Positions 46,330-61,100 are shown, counted from the stretch's first letter. The stretch: 64,000 nucleotides of DNA from Pachyseris speciosa (GCA_016490735.1 JAEMWC010000188.1:202501-266500); one strand, 5' to 3'. Made by a program: numbers and translations. Notes: a model not told the origin generated them from the letters alone.

Positions 46330-47739
46330 AATTAAAATGTATTTTTTGAGAGGTTTCTTAAAGATAAAGGAATTTCGTTCCATAATTTAGCTCCGATTCT
46401 TGAAAAAGAATTTGCATGGATGGACAGTCGGGAGTGTTTTATGTAGAGATTGTGGGACTCAGAGGATCGAGTGTTATATTGATGGATACTAGAGACATAC
46501 TCGAATAAAGCTTGAATACTTTTTGGTGAAATTCCCATGTCGGGCATCATGCATCAAGTTAGCAATCGATTCATAATAAGAAAATGTTAGGGGTAGGATA
46601 TTAGCATCAATAAAAAGAGGAATAGCATGCTCGTTACGGTTAGAAAAATAGACTTAAAGCGGAGGGCTCGCTTTTGAAGCTTTAGTAGCTTATCAAGAGA
46701 AGATTTACTCGCCTGACCCCAGGCTACTAAGCCATAAGTTAGATAGGGTGCTATAAAAGATCGATAGATAGTTAAAATAATATGCGTTGGCACAAAATAT
46801 CTCAATTTAGTAATTAATCCTACTGCTCTACTGACTTTCAGAGCAACATGATCCACATGATGTTTCCAAGACAAATTATGGTCGATCAAACTTCCAAGAT
46901 ATTTAACGAACTCTTTACGCTCTAAGGCCACGTTCTTGTTTTGCTCGTTGTCAAATATTATGATATGAGGTTGGTAAGTTAATCTTTTTTGAGTCGGGCA
47001 GAAAATTACATTTTTTTTATATATTCAAAGTCAGCTTATTTGCTGTAAGCCAAACATATAATTTGCACAATTCTTGGTTGGCGATTAGCTCTACGGGATT
47101 TGAGATTTTTATTTGCATATAAGATGTTGGTATCATCAGTGAGCAAAAAGATAAAACTTTAACTTTTCGGAAGAGACGTGAATATCATTAATGTACACGA
47201 CGAAAAGTAATGGACCCAGAACGGAGCCCTGAGGCACACCACAAATAATGCCGACCCTAGAGGAGACATGTGGACCTATTTGAGTAGTTTGTATTCGACC
47301 TTGTAAGTAGGATGAAAGCCACTTGTTTATCACTCCACGAAAGCCATAGTAATCAAGTTTATGCAGTAAGATATTATTATCAACGGTGTCAAAAGCTTTT
47401 TTTTAAGTCAATAAAGACACCACATGAAAATAATTGCTTGTCCATATTTGTCTGAATAGCGTTCACAATGTCAAGAATTGCATGTTGAGTAGAGCGTGCT
47501 TGTCGGAAGCCATACTTTGATGAAGAAAGTAGTTTCTTTTGCTCAATAAAAGATTCCATTCTTCTTTCGATCATTTTTCCAAAGATTCTATTGAAATGAG
47601 ATAGCAGGGAAATAGACCGGTAATTGTTTACATCAGTGTCATCATCTGCTTTATAAACTGGAAAAATCTTAGCCATTCTTAGCTTGGAAGGAGTACTCCG
47701 TTCAACTGAATTAGATGAATTTATCGGCCAAGACACCAC
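46330..47739 (-). pseudogene. CR1/jockey-like LINE reverse transcriptase, decayed
   Basis: Minus-strand pieces in order: 47739-47389 (NNYRSISLLSHFNRIFGKMI, YGFRQARSTQHAILD, CGVFIDLKKSF), 47333-47136 (GVPQGSVLGPLLFVVYINDI), 46931-46587 (KYLGSLIDHNLSWKHHVDHV, APYLTYGLVAWG) and 46550-46332 (NTRSSESHNLYI, GAKLWNEIPLSL). These are RT motifs through to the C-terminus of a CR1/jockey-type LINE. Frame changes between pieces, and a changed catalytic box around 47140 (reads TDDTN rather than ADDT), show it is dead. The 5' half is missing. It lies about 500 bp upstream of AXDND1, in the opposite orientation. Confidence 0.85.
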
Positions 47740-47799
47740 TTATGGTCTGTGAGAATATAGGGCGGTTGTACGCTCCTAGTGATGGGTTCCTGTTATGGT

Positions 47800-47935
47800 T
47801 CAAAAAGGAATGTCTTTATTTCTTAAAAATTTCAACAGATTCAATAGTGCGCACATGTAATGGTAGCCCGTTCCACAAACGCGGCACTGCCGCCTCAAAT
47901 CCGCACCCACCCAGGATTATCACCATCTTACTCCT
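47800..47935 (-). pseudogene. LINE C-terminal fragment
   Basis: The minus strand reads GFEAAVPRLWNGLPLHVRTI then ESVEIFKK. This is the AAPxLWNxLPxxVR..FK terminus of L2/CR1-like LINE proteins, distinct from the element just downstream. It leads straight into the AXDND1 upstream region. Confidence 0.6.
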
Positions 47936-48238
47936 GGAAAATTTCAAATGCACAACGTTATACATATACGGGAATATAGGAACGGAACATCCGGAATCGA
48001 CTCCGGAACAACTGCTTTCCAGTTCCCCATAGCAAATAATGATGGGAGACTGAATCCTAGTTGTTGTCGTTGTCGTAACCAGTGGCAACATGGGACTGTT
48101 GCACTGGAAAAACATGGCGGATGACAAATTGGGATTTTTAGCCTACAATGATGAAGTCTTTCCCTGTGATAACTTGTGGAATGCCTCTAACGGACATTTT
48201 TTCAAGTTAACAAGATTATAAACCCTGGATCTATAACA

Positions 48239-51200
48239 ATGAGTGTCTCTACAGCGATACAACCAAGTGAATCACCGCATGTTTCTCCTGGTGAAAGTTC
48301 TCATGCTTCTCGTGCGAAGAACAAACTTGTAAAGACTCCTAGTTCACCGTGTGTTCTACCGATACTTGACGGGGGAAAATCGCAGCTGGATGAATTAAGA
48401 CGCGAAGTTGGGGAATCTGATGGTAGAGGCGATATTTTGGAACGCGATAAAACGTTTTTGACCGGGATGAATGATTTCATTCCAGACGACATTTTGAACA
48501 GTTTGACACAGCGCTCGATTCCGCCACCGCGTGAACAGCTAGGACCGCCAACCAAACACAAGAAGCTCAAACCTTTAGAGGTAGTAGTGATCTCGTGAGA
48601 TTAATTAATACATAGTTTCTTTCTTCATTCGGAAGCAGCTGTAGTCACAATAAGTCGATAGGAACGTGCACTCAAGAAAAAGCCGTTCGCGCAATTGCAG
48701 TCCCACGCGTTTACAACAAAGTATAGAAGACTGAACATGATACTAAATGCATCTGTCGAATCGCATTTGTTTATCATCACCTGACGATGAATATTTGCAC
48801 AAACGTGTGTACAGATCTGAGCTGTTAATTTACATCTTTGCCTTTGGAAGAGCTTAAAATGTACGGAACGATTTCCGCACAGAGCCTGATGCATCATATC
48901 AATTATACATGTATAAGTGTCATCATGCCAAATGTACATGTATGCTTTTCATCACATAAACATAAGTTGTACTTCTGGGTCAGAGTCAAACAATAACAAC
49001 TTTATTAATTTTAGTACTTAAATGTACGTGCTTAAGCTCGCAGTAGCTTAGTAGCTATTTGAGGTAGGCTCAAGGGAAAAAGAGAAAAAAACAAATGTAA
49101 AAGTTTTGGTCCTTAGACATCTAGACACACTCTAATGTTTAGTACATGTTTATACAGTTGTACACACAATAAATATAAATGCAATATTGTAAAAGATGGT
49201 GAAGTGATTATGTTGTTTACTAATAAATTTAAACTTCAGGATGCATTGAACAGTAGCTCTTTTTCTTTGTCAAATGACTGTCAAGAGCATTGCATGTCTG
49301 CTTTGGTTTTTATTCTTTTTAATTAGTACTGTACTATATGCTCCATCATTGGTCGAATCAGTTTGTTCCTCTCAACTATTTTTTATTCGATAATTTGCAT
49401 GAATCAATACTAATTTGCCCTTTCAATATGCCTTTAGATAACTCCACCTGCTCGTAGAAGGCCAGCTAATGTGTGGAACTTTCCGAAGGGGAGAGAAAGG
49501 CTGAAGCACCTTACAGAACAGCCTCCATGTATGTGTGGAGCAGGAAGGTAAGTTGGGTATGCCTTATTTGTACATATGTAGTACTACTGTGTAATCAGCT
49601 TCGAAAAAGAAAAACTGCATTGTAAGAAACAGCAAATGAAGTTTCAAAGATTTATTGAAAATAATCACAATGCGACACTATGCTGAGAGCTTGCCTGAAA
49701 ACATCTAAAAAAGACCACAGTGTGTGGAGCACATGCTTGAGTGATGACACATACAATCAGGGTTCGCACGCACCTTGAAAGTCCTTGAAAGTCCTTGAAT
49801 TTGAAAATCAAAATTCAAGAACTTGAAAGTCCATGAAAAGTACATTTGGTCCTTGAAAAACCTTGAAATTTGCTGTTTGACTGTTTCCACTTAGTGGAAG
49901 AACTAGAAAAGACTTGAACAAATCTGACAGTTATCCCTTAAACCCGATCATCTAGTATCACATTCTAATGGCATTTTTTACTGGATGGAGTGCTTGAAAA
50001 ATTGGAATTGTGTCCTGGAATGTTCTTGAAAAGTCCTTGAATTTTTAGTCCAAAAAAGAGTACGAACCTTGTACAATGTTTGATTGGCAGGAACGCAATA
50101 GAGGATTATATAATGAAATATAAGTCACAGCCGTTGTTTGTTTCGGTCCTATTCTCCTTCCGTATCAATGTCTGCTCCAGACATTCCATTCCAGGAACTG
50201 ACCAATCACATCGTGGCTTTTAAATTTTTGGTTGCTAAGTTCCTGTTGTTTGTGTTGATTCTATTCTTCCTCCTGATTGGATACTCAGACACCATGGGAA
50301 TGGAATGTCCGGCTTGGTTCGGCAGACATTGGTGGGGAGGGAGAATAGGACTGACACAAACAACGGCTGCGAATGAGGCTACTTTGACTGAGGATTAGCA
50401 ATCAGTTTGTGAATCTTTTTGCGTTGAAATCATGGTAACCTTGGCTTTTAAATTTTTGGTTGCTAAGTTCCTGTTGTTTGTGTTGGTTCTATTCTTCCTC
50501 CTGATTGGATACTCAGACACCATGGGAATGGAATGTCCGGCTTGGTTCGGCAGACATTGGTGGGAGGGAGATAGGACTGACAAACAACGGCTGCGAATGA
50601 GGCTACTTTGACTGAGGATTAGCAATCAGTTTGTGAAGAATCCTTTTGCGTTGAAATCATGGTAACCTTGAGGTATTGCTCATTTCCATTCAAATCAAAG
50701 AAATTAATCAATAAATTTACTTCATATTTGGGGTTCACACTATGTACCCCTTTGGCACTGGATTACCCTGTGTTTTTTCTTTTTTAAATAAGCCAGAATA
50801 CATAATTGTAGTTACATGTAGGCTAATGTTTTCTCTGCTCCTACTCCCTCCCCCCCCCCCCCCACCCACTTGTCCCCTCCCCCTACTCTCGCCCCCACCC
50901 CAACCACTCCACACACAGACACAGCAGACACACAAAGTCAAAAAATCTATAAAAAGCAAAATAAAATACCGGTAATTCTATGATAAATTTAAAAAGCAAC
51001 AAGTGAACAAACAAATGAATGTAAAAACATTATTACTATATTTTCTATACATGTAGTTATTATAAACACTGCATTCAATTTGATTTTTTGTCTGTAGAGA
51101 TATGTCTTTTTTATATGATGCCAATACACAAGACAGGACAGGGCTGGATTCAGCTGGAAAACCATTGATAACACCAGGCTCGGAAAAGAGCAAAACATCA

Positions 51201-54200
51201 CCTGGAAACAAGCAGCTAAAGCCTATGGAGAAAACTAAAGCAGAAAATGACCAAGAAGCAATGGTATATTTCATGATAATTCAGTTATGGTGTTGGGCAT
51301 GAAATATGACCATCTCGCATGTCTGCATGAGTTTTCTTCAGTTCAATCTGAGTTACTGGACATACAGGCATCACATGTACACTCTACATCAACACCACAA
51401 AGCAATTACATTTGAGTAAAATTCAGTGAACTCACGATCAAGATTACGTCTGTTTTCTGTCCCCTTTCAGGCAGGGGCTTTAAGGGAGATGTTGTTTCAA
51501 AAAGGGATGTAATATCTGGTAAATCTGAGACTTAGCGAGACAGCAAGACTAATATATTTTCTGCGAGCCCAAGACTTTCTTAACTCTTTCTCTGCGGTGT
51601 TACTAAATATGGGTCATCTGAGTGGTCCATGTCTTTGAAACCTTGGACTAATTGGTTGAAATGAACCATTGGTACAGTGTAATTGCCATATGATCAGTGT
51701 TTTAGACTTTATCACCCTGGAAACTGACCAAAACTCCCAATTTCCATTTAATATGACTATTTATTCTACTACTGTTGCAAAACCAAAAACCGCTCTCGGA
51801 CAACACCAAAATTTAAGTGAAGTTTTTAAATTCCTCTTAAAGCCAAAAGTTTATATTGGCAGCAAACTTTGACTCCACCTCTTGCAATCTGTTCCTTATT
51901 TTACTGCTCACTTTTTTAGCCTGACCCTGATAACGCTGTTTTGATTTCAGTTGCTCTCACTGTCTGAAATTTTCAGGTTTGTGACCCAAAGGAATTCTGG
52001 GATATTCTTGCCTAACAGCAGCATGGAACTCCACCAATTTCCATTTCACATATTTTTTTATAAGTGTCGAGCCACCCGGTCCTGCTGGCCAAATAGTGCA
52101 CTGATTGCATTATTTACAAGTCAAAACTCGCCAAAATGGCCATGCCAGCTCCCGAATCCACTCAGAAAACGGGTGAAGACACAACTTCACTCCGTAAATC
52201 ACCACGGCTCCCTCGAATACTTTTGGGGGCAAACTTCATGTGAAATTGCTTCTGACCTCTGTTTTCTTTCAAAGGATTGCCTCTACCCATCAACCCAGCT
52301 TTATGGTGCCAAGCAGGGGGCTTCTAAGGTGCAAAAATGGTTCGAAAAACATACTTATAAATCAAATAGTACCAAATTGTAGCTGCAGTGATCATTCAAA
52401 GATAAACGACAGCTAGCATGACGGGTGTGACAAGAAAGCTAGAGCCTTCAGTGTTGTGGATCAGCAACATCTCTGTGGTAACCCCTTATTTGGAATAAGG
52501 AGATCGACTTGACCTCCTACCCTTCAGAAATTGCAAAAAAGATGTAAAAAATGTCGGCAGAGAAAGAGTTAAAACCTTGCAAAAGAAATCGAGACTCCGA
52601 GACAATGTTGCAAAAAATCAAGATGGTGAGACTCGTGAAATTTGACAAAAATTCTGCAAGACAGTTGGGATTTTTTTGAAGAACTATTCACCACCCCTTC
52701 ATATCTTAATGGTGCATGTCAAATGATACGTATATTGCAAGTTTTGTTCAGTGATAAAAGTACTTATAAGTTGTATTAAACTGAGTACACTCCACTTTGT
52801 TTTCTCCAACAGGAAGTAAAATCTCAGATTCCTCACAGTCTTCTCCCAGCTGAATATCACATAGTGAAAAATCCTGGAGTCCTGGGGTTAGAGTTCCAGG
52901 AGGAGTAAGTTTTCTTTTACCAATCATGTACCGGTATATCAGGATGCAGTTTTTCTTATGGTCGATGAAAGTTTGAAATATTGGACTTGCAGTCTACAAC
53001 TGTACCCATTTTAAAAAATCAAAGCCCAAGACTTGCCTTTAAAGAAATTCTAAAATGTGATGAACACAAAAGTTTTGATGCTGTAAATTTTTCCTTACCA
53101 AGAAGTCACAGGTTTGTGTAATGATCAAAGGTTTTGTTGTATTTATATGAGAAATGTAACTGCTTTTGCATTGTTTTGCAGCAAGTATACAACTTTCATC
53201 AAAGGTCATGAAGACCACCTTACTGTGTTCCCATCAATGTAAGTCGCATCATGCTTGTACTACAGAGTAATGGACATTGATTAAAGGTCCCCTGAAAATC
53301 AGGTCTTTTTGGCATTAGTTAAAAATGGTTGCTGTGTCTGACCTACAGCTGTAATAAGAACGTTATTTTGTTAAAATAGCTATTCTTAAAACGTTCTGTA
53401 TCAGTCCATGGTCATTGACTTGTTTGTGATTTCAACCTCTTATATCACTCTTTAACTCTTGGTAAAAACTACAGCTAATGTTCTTTTCCATATTTATCAA
53501 CTGTGAGGTCTTTATTAAAGGTCCAGTTCAAACATCGAACTTCACATGTGCCAAATCTAATGCAAATGAGTGAAAAAATAGGTTTTTCTCATTGGCATTG
53601 GATTCTGCACATGTGAAGTTCAATGTTTGAACTGGGCCTACAGTAATATATATTTATTACATTACTAACTAATATTTCTTGAACAGAAGATCAGAAGCTT
53701 AAGCTTTTTAAAAAGTTAGTTACTCTTTTACATCTGATTTTGAGTTGTGTGAAGTCTCGCTGTGATACAATTCAACAAATGATGTTATCACGAAAACTGA
53801 TCACCCAGAGAAAAGAGAAACCATTTTATGGCTGGACACCCTGGAAGTACCATTTACCGGCAACCGGTTAGCTCAGTGGTAGAGCACCGGACCATCGTGT
53901 GGGAGATCGCGGGTTCAAACCCCGGCCGGACCAACACACAGGGTCTTTAAATAATTGAGGAGAAAGTGCTGCCTTTGTAATGACATCTACAAATGGTTAG
54001 ACTTTCTAGTCTTCTCGGATAAGGACGATAAACCGTAGGCCCCGTCTCACAACTCTTCATAATTCTCTGATTCTGTGGGACGTAAAAGAACCACTAGGGG
54101 CGTAACAAAACTCTGGCAGTGACCAACCCTAGCCCTAGTGTCTGTCTTTATTTTATATTGACATTATGGGGACACTCATAACTCAACTTCATTAACTGTA

Positions 54201-54293
54201 AACTGCGTTATAAGCAGTCTGGCAAAGTCCCCCGGCCAGTGTTGTAATGCGCATTTGAATATTGCATAGAAAATGTGCAATATAAATGTGATA

Positions 54294-54330
<37 letters not shown>

Positions 54331-55081
54331 TTCTACTCCCTTACCACATTAAACAAACACTGCAGTGCATTATTTAATTTAAGTTTTAATCTGTTTTGTA
54401 GGAAACCAACTGGCAGGCAAGAAGTGCTTAAACTCAAGGTACAATACATACATTATTCAGTTCACTTGCGTCTTTATATATAACGTGCTGTCTTAATGCC
54501 TGTGGATGGAAACCAAGATGGTAGCACGTCCTTTGGTCTTCATTTGTTGCTCTAATCAGCTCTTTATTTGGATTTTTTACTCTGTCTTTTTTTCTTTTCT
54601 CAACGTTGTTCTCGTTTTAATCTCAACTTTATTTTCTTATCAACATATTCTTTTTAGCAGTCTTTCATCTTTCCTTATTTCCTGGCCCGCCTAGATTAAC
54701 TATGCTACCTGCAGGTCAGGTTATCTTGTATTTATTTAATAGCACGTCAATGAAAAAAATCATTCTTTCAACATATAGAGCTTGCTTTGAGCACCAAAAG
54801 TATTAAATAATGACTGCCTGACTATTTCACTTCACTAACTTCCGTCGGTTGCCATTTTCTGCATTCCCACATGGTGCTTAATATATACATACCCTGTAGA
54901 TCGGTTTTTACGTGGTATCGAATTCAGGATTTGCTGTGTAGAGAAGTGCATATTGTATTGCTGGCGGATTGTCATTTTCATACATTTATCCCAAAATCAA
55001 ATCAAATCAATTTATTTAAGCTCGATAGCATGGGGAGTGGTTGCCCAATCTCCCGAGCCCGGGGGTCATGTATTAAACGTT

Positions 55082-55112
<31 letters not shown>

Positions 55113-58100
55113 GTGTTGGTTTTTGAGGAGAGAAGAAAACCTGGGTACCCGAGAAAAACCTCTCGGAGCAGTGAAGAGAACCAACAGCAAACTCAACCCA
55201 CATATGACTCCGAGTCCGGGAATCGAACCCAGGGCACATTGGTGGAAGGCGAGTGCTCTCACCACTGCGCTGCGCCAATCCCTGCTCCCCAGTTTTCAAT
55301 TACGATTTTTCATTTTCATGACAAAGGAGTACTCCTCAGAGTGACTTTCAGATAGGATGATTATTTTGCATTTTCGGGAAGCATTTATTTAGCACTGTGT
55401 CTTTTACAAAATGTACATGCACTAAAGTATATAAAAATTTATATATCATAAGAATCTTTAAAAACGTAGAAAAACGTAGTAAGAGTAAATAGATTGTCAG
55501 AAGACGAAAAGGTATCCCCGAGCTTCCAAGAAGTGATAACGCAGACCACTGTAGTTTGACCGATGTCCTTTTTGTTCTTTAGCATGCCATGGATTCCATG
55601 TTAGCTCGGGCTGGTGTTGATGATGAAGGGAAGGAGCTGTCAGGTCCAACACAGGTGATAGACTAAATTCTGAATTTGAAAACCCGACTTGAGTGTCTTT
55701 CTAGTTCTTAACTACTATCAGTCATTGTTACTGCTGCAACTGGTGGATCGTTGACATACAGCGGTGACGTTAAAATGCCTCAAAATCCACCTATCTTAGT
55801 GGACGAACTAATCACAGCACTCTGAAAAACTAGAAAGTTGCTTGAGTCTTAGACTTCAAAGTATAAATGTTGTGGTAAGGTGAACAATCTTTTGAGTTAG
55901 TTGTGATTTATCTGCGCACTCTGAGTGAAGATGACTGAGCGAGTCCGTTGACGTTGAAGTAAGCTTCAACTATCGTCGGTGGTGTTGATAAAACTCTTAG
56001 AATTTACCTAACTTTGTTCTGTTTCAGATTCACAATCTCCTAGAATTGGTCAAGAAGGAACAGAACATTTACAATGTGGCTTTTAATGAGATAATTCGTC
56101 AAGTAAGTTAGTGTGGTTTCAGCATTGTTCTGTGTTGTGTTGCAATATTAAACCCCCCAATGGCAGTCCATAGCCCGCGAGCTGACTGCTATGGCTTTGC
56201 TCGAAAACTCGGGTTCGAGATTCCTGTGGCACGCTGTATCACGCTGGGACCCAGCATAACACAGACCCAGCAAACCACCCCAGCGAGCAATGCTAACACT
56301 AGCGACTGTTCTGCTGGCTGGATAATCCAGGAAATCATTGATGGTCAATTTTATGCTTGGTCACAAAATACGAAAGAAACCACTGCTGGAAATTTCATAA
56401 TTATTTACCTCGTAGTGACAAATTCTAATTTCGAGACTTCGACGGCGAAGCTTTCTATGAGACCTGAATCGGCTTCACACAAGATAATCAAGACTGAGAG
56501 GTCTGTAAAATTCAACTAAAAATATTTGTGAGACGCGTGTTCTTTGAAGACCATTCACAACCCTCATAACCCGCACACTGGCATAAGGATGCTCGGTATC
56601 CGGTCACTTCGTTCCATGGTCAGATCGTTCCAAGTCAGATCGTTCCACAGTATGGTCAGGTCAATATGGATTTCACTGCTAATACATTTACGTTAAAGAA
56701 CGACAAAATCAGAGTATTACATATAAATTGACCCAAAGCAATTTTTATGTGTAAGTTCTTACTTTAGACTCAAGCAGCATGATTAAGCTTTGTTCCGAGG
56801 TAAGAACATTGTGCGTCAAAACGGTCTTTCGTATAAACGGATAAAGTTATCGATAAATTCATCGTAATCAACTGCATTTATATTATCGAATACACTTGAA
56901 ATTTTAAACGAAGTGCAATTTACGGAGAAAAAGACGAGAAGACTGAAGCATCAAGAAAGGTCTCGCACGGATCCATGTCGGTAAATATGGTACTCGTTTT
57001 GTCCACTTACAAAGGAAGTTTTTCTTCAAATTATTATTGAGGGAGGTTTTCCTTACTATTTATAAGTGGAACAACTTTTCCGTGGGAAAAAATCGGACTT
57101 TTATTATGGAACTATCTTAGTATTATGGAACGATCTGACTTGGAACGATCTGACCATGGAACGAAGTGACCGCAAACCGTCAAAAGGGTCCTGTAGCTCG
57201 ATGCATGGAGCATCCGGTTTGCGGTCACTTCGTTCCATGGTCAGATCGTTCCAAGTCAGATCGTTCCACAGCATACTAAGATAGTTCCATAATAAAAGTC
57301 CGATTTTTTCCCACGGAAAAGCACAATGTTCTTACCTCGGAACAGAAGCTTAAGTCATGCTGCTTGAGTCTAAAGTAAGAACTTACACATAAAAAATTGC
57401 TTTGGGTCAATTTATATGTAATACTCTGATTTTGTCGTTCTTTAACGTAAATGTATTAGCAGTGAAATCCATATTGACCTGACCATACTGTGGAACGATC
57501 TGACTTGGAACGATCTGACCATGGAACGAAGTGACCGGATACCTTTTGAGGTTTTTTGACGAACAAGGTCATTTACCAGGTTGATTAGTATGTGATATAC
57601 CCATGCTTGCCGCACAACCTGCTAGGATCAGTAATTTCAAAGTGCCGTGTACACCTGTTATCCGCCCTGTATGCTGAATATTGCGTTTTAACAATTTTCA
57701 ACTTCTTTATTCAAATGCATATTCAATTACACAGTCACTGTTTCGTGTTCTACTAATCCAATCGATTCTTAAAGTGCAACTAACACCGAAATATTTTTTT
57801 TTGCTAAAATAAATCTTTGCACCAATACCATTTCACCAATACCATTTCGCCTTTATTTCGAGTTTTTGACTTTTTCGTTGCCTTCAAACACCTACAAAAA
57901 CGAAGGGTCATTGGGTACGCGACCGAGTCAGAAGGGGCGTGGGTCTATTCTCGATTTAACATCACAAACTGCTTTGCATGCAAGTTTGCAAAGACTTAAT
58001 GCGATGTAAATCAGTTTGTGACATCAAATGGATAATAGACCCAAGCCCCTTACTAGCTCGGTCGTGGGACAGACGATGGCTAGATTTTGTAACTTTTACA

Positions 58101-61100
58101 GCCTATGAAAAATCAAAGAAAGTAGTCAAGATTTGGTAAATAAAGGCGCAGTGGGTTTCAAACAGGTGCAGATTTATTTTATCGAAAAAATGTTTTGGTA
58201 TTTGGTGCACTTTAATAAAAGCGATAAAGTGAGAAAAAAGAACTGAAAGATATCGCAGATGACGTGGGTTCAGTTTAACTTGGACTCTGCCTTTGAGTTT
58301 ATTCACAAATGTTTTCCAGGTCACAATAGAGTGCACCGAGAGAGGAGAATTGTTAGCCAACTTAAGGAAGCGCTATGCTGATCTGTTAGATCGCATTCCC
58401 AGACAAGTTAAAAGGTATGTCCCAGAAGATCATCATCTTTCTCTTAATGTCTTTTCTTTATAAAGGAATCCTTAATAACACGTTGTTTTTATTGTAGTCT
58501 TCACCAGGAAGTAATTGCTCAGAGGGCACTAGACAGGTAACGGAATATCTGAATTGATGAGTTATGTTTTGTTACGTTACCATCATCATTTGCGTACAGG
58601 TACATGTTCTCGTGGAACCCGCTGTCTTGACGATTTCGCAAAAATATGAATGTTCCTTATAATGGGGAACGATTAACAGACCTAACATAACACTTCAGCT
58701 TTCTGCCAAACACAATCTCCTAACACATTTTCGATTCTCTATGCAGGAGACTGACAGAAGAACTTGTGCGATTCAAGGCATCCATTAGTTCTTTGACAAG
58801 GTTCGTTTTTTTCCCAAACAGTTTTACAGTTTTCTGCTATATGTTAATTAGCTTTTCCAACAAGTACAATGATAAAACCTTTTTGGAGTACAAATTGTTT
58901 TCGGCATCCTCTGTTAATTTTTCTTCATTGAAGTGTTTTTTTGTTTTAAATAAATCTTTCTGTCGTGTCAGCCAGCTTTCCTAATTGACGTATATTATTA
59001 TTTTGCGAGAGCATTCTATCGCCAAAGCGGCCGCTTTCTTCACTGCCGATCCTCAACAAACTGCGAGATGGTCGTCGCTTAATGGCGGTCAAAGATAAAA
59101 AAAAATAACAATAAACGTCCCTTAAAGATAACGTTTTACCTTGAGAATCCAAACATGATAACTTTTTCATGAGTCTTTGAGTTCACTGAACCGTTTGACT
59201 GCAGTTGAGGTCGTGTCACGCATGAACCTGGGGAATGGTTGGTGATTAGATCATCCTACCGGCGTGTAAAAGGACTTGGGTTCTATTCCCACTGGGGTCT
59301 CAGATGTTGTTTCTTTTCACCTCTTACCTTTCTTTTATTCATTCTTCACCAAGCAATCGACGAGGGGTGTCGCGCGTTAGCTCGTCTAATTGGAAGAATA
59401 CTAAACATCAACGACGCTTTGCATTTTAGATTGTAAGATCGGGAGAGATTTTAGACAGCATCTACTGACTTTTATTCCGTTTCCTATTACTTAAACTTCT
59501 ATTGTTGATTTCATGAATCCTCGTTCCATTCTACGAGATTGGCCTTTGATTGATACGGCTCAGCGGTTTGTTGCTCAGATTACACTGCCCTGCACTCACC
59601 CTGAATTCACCTTATTTCTCAATAGTGAACTTGCCTCAGTCAAAGCTCACGACAGAGAAGTTACTCAACAGGCTAAATATGCCCAAGACGAGGTAATTGA
59701 ACTAGACTGCGAGTAGTCGGGTTTTTTGTTACTGAATTCATACGCGCGAACACGAAAGTTAATATTATGCATATGGTGGGGGGAAAGACGAGAAGAGAAT
59801 GGGGAGAGCGCCACTGTAGTGGTTCTTCTGTTTTCTCGTCGGATGTTAGGGAAAGAAAAAGACTGCTCGCAGTCTATAATTGAACTAGCTCTTGTACCTT
59901 AAGGGGGACTAACCTAACTACAAAATTAGCTAACATTGTTGCTATGGAAAGTTGCCAACCCTCATATCTTGAAAACCATAACTCGCACAGACAAGCTGTC
60001 TGGCTATGTTTTTACAATCAAAAAGTTTTACAAGATTTTCGAGTCACAACCATATTTGGTAAGTCACGTGACCAGAACAGAAAAAGGCCTAAAACTCGAG
60101 TGGCGTACACTTCTGGATATCGAAAATGGTGCCAATGGTTAACTATCGCCAAGGTGCAAAACTCTACGTATCGATTTTTGGAAATTCGCGTTTTTGTGAG
60201 ATTTATGACGTCATAAGCACGCAAATTCATACCATTTTGTCATTATCATCGCAGTTATATACGTTAACAACAATTGCTTACGTAGGCTTGTAAAGAAGGC
60301 TGGAATATCTCCGATTGGCAAAAAAAATCGGAACTTCACATAATTTTCTCCAAGTTTTAGGGTTTTTTCTCTCTAAAGCGCGGTTGGGACCTGGGGCAAG
60401 TTACGCATGCGCAATAGTAATTTATAAATTTACCATGTTCACCTCTTCGCACGTCTCACCAATTTAGTGGCAAAAACACCGAAAAACTGTGTTTTGCAAA
60501 TATAGTCCGTAAAAATACCTTGGCAACAACGCTAAGTCTGTAGTTAAGTTAGTCCCCCTTAACAGACTATGACAACTCACAAAGTTTTGTTCTGTTTGTG
60601 CAGTTACAGCGATTTTGCTACACTAATGCCATGAACTAGGTACAGAGTACCACCGAATGTAAAATGAAGCTTGATAACTTTACTACAGTTGACGCTGTTG
60701 ATATTTATAAGGAAGCCATGTTGATGTATTTTGCCTTTTACTCCCACTTCATCTAGCTCCAAGACGCTCTTCAAGAATCCGAAAAGAATGCCAGGTAAGG
60801 GTTTTTTTTATTTCAAGTTTCATACAGTCAGTTTGTTTCAACCCACAGTTTGACTTTACCAAGAACCGTTCGACATTAAAAGCTATGTATAATAATATTT
60901 TGTTTAGCAGGCGGAAAACATTTCGGACCAGAGGAGTTTTTCTCAAGTCTGTTTTCTGTCGATTGGTACTAGCTTTGGCAAACTAGCCAAAGGTATTTCT
61001 CAGTTATATCGGGTGTTTTCTCAAAAGTCTATTACTAATATTAGAAATCGAATTTCTGGTAATGAACAAATCCACGTGAAATAGTTCTTCGGGCCCGGAA

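Noticed and set aside
48114..48221. Short ORF starting MADDKLGFLA upstream of AXDND1
   Set aside because: Different frame from exon 1 and it ends before it. At most an upstream ORF in the 5' leader; no support.
50138..50625. ORFs of 76-86 codons on both strands with a hydrophobic stretch
   Set aside because: They fall in a tandem duplication and foldback inside an AXDND1 intron, and arise from repeated noncoding sequence.
50742..50975. ORFs rich in Pro (plus) and Gly (minus)
   Set aside because: Translation of the polypyrimidine tract, not protein-like elsewhere.
53861..53933. Functional tRNA gene (anticodon ATC region)
   Set aside because: Acceptor stem pairs poorly, and a SINE body and (ATT)n tail follow.
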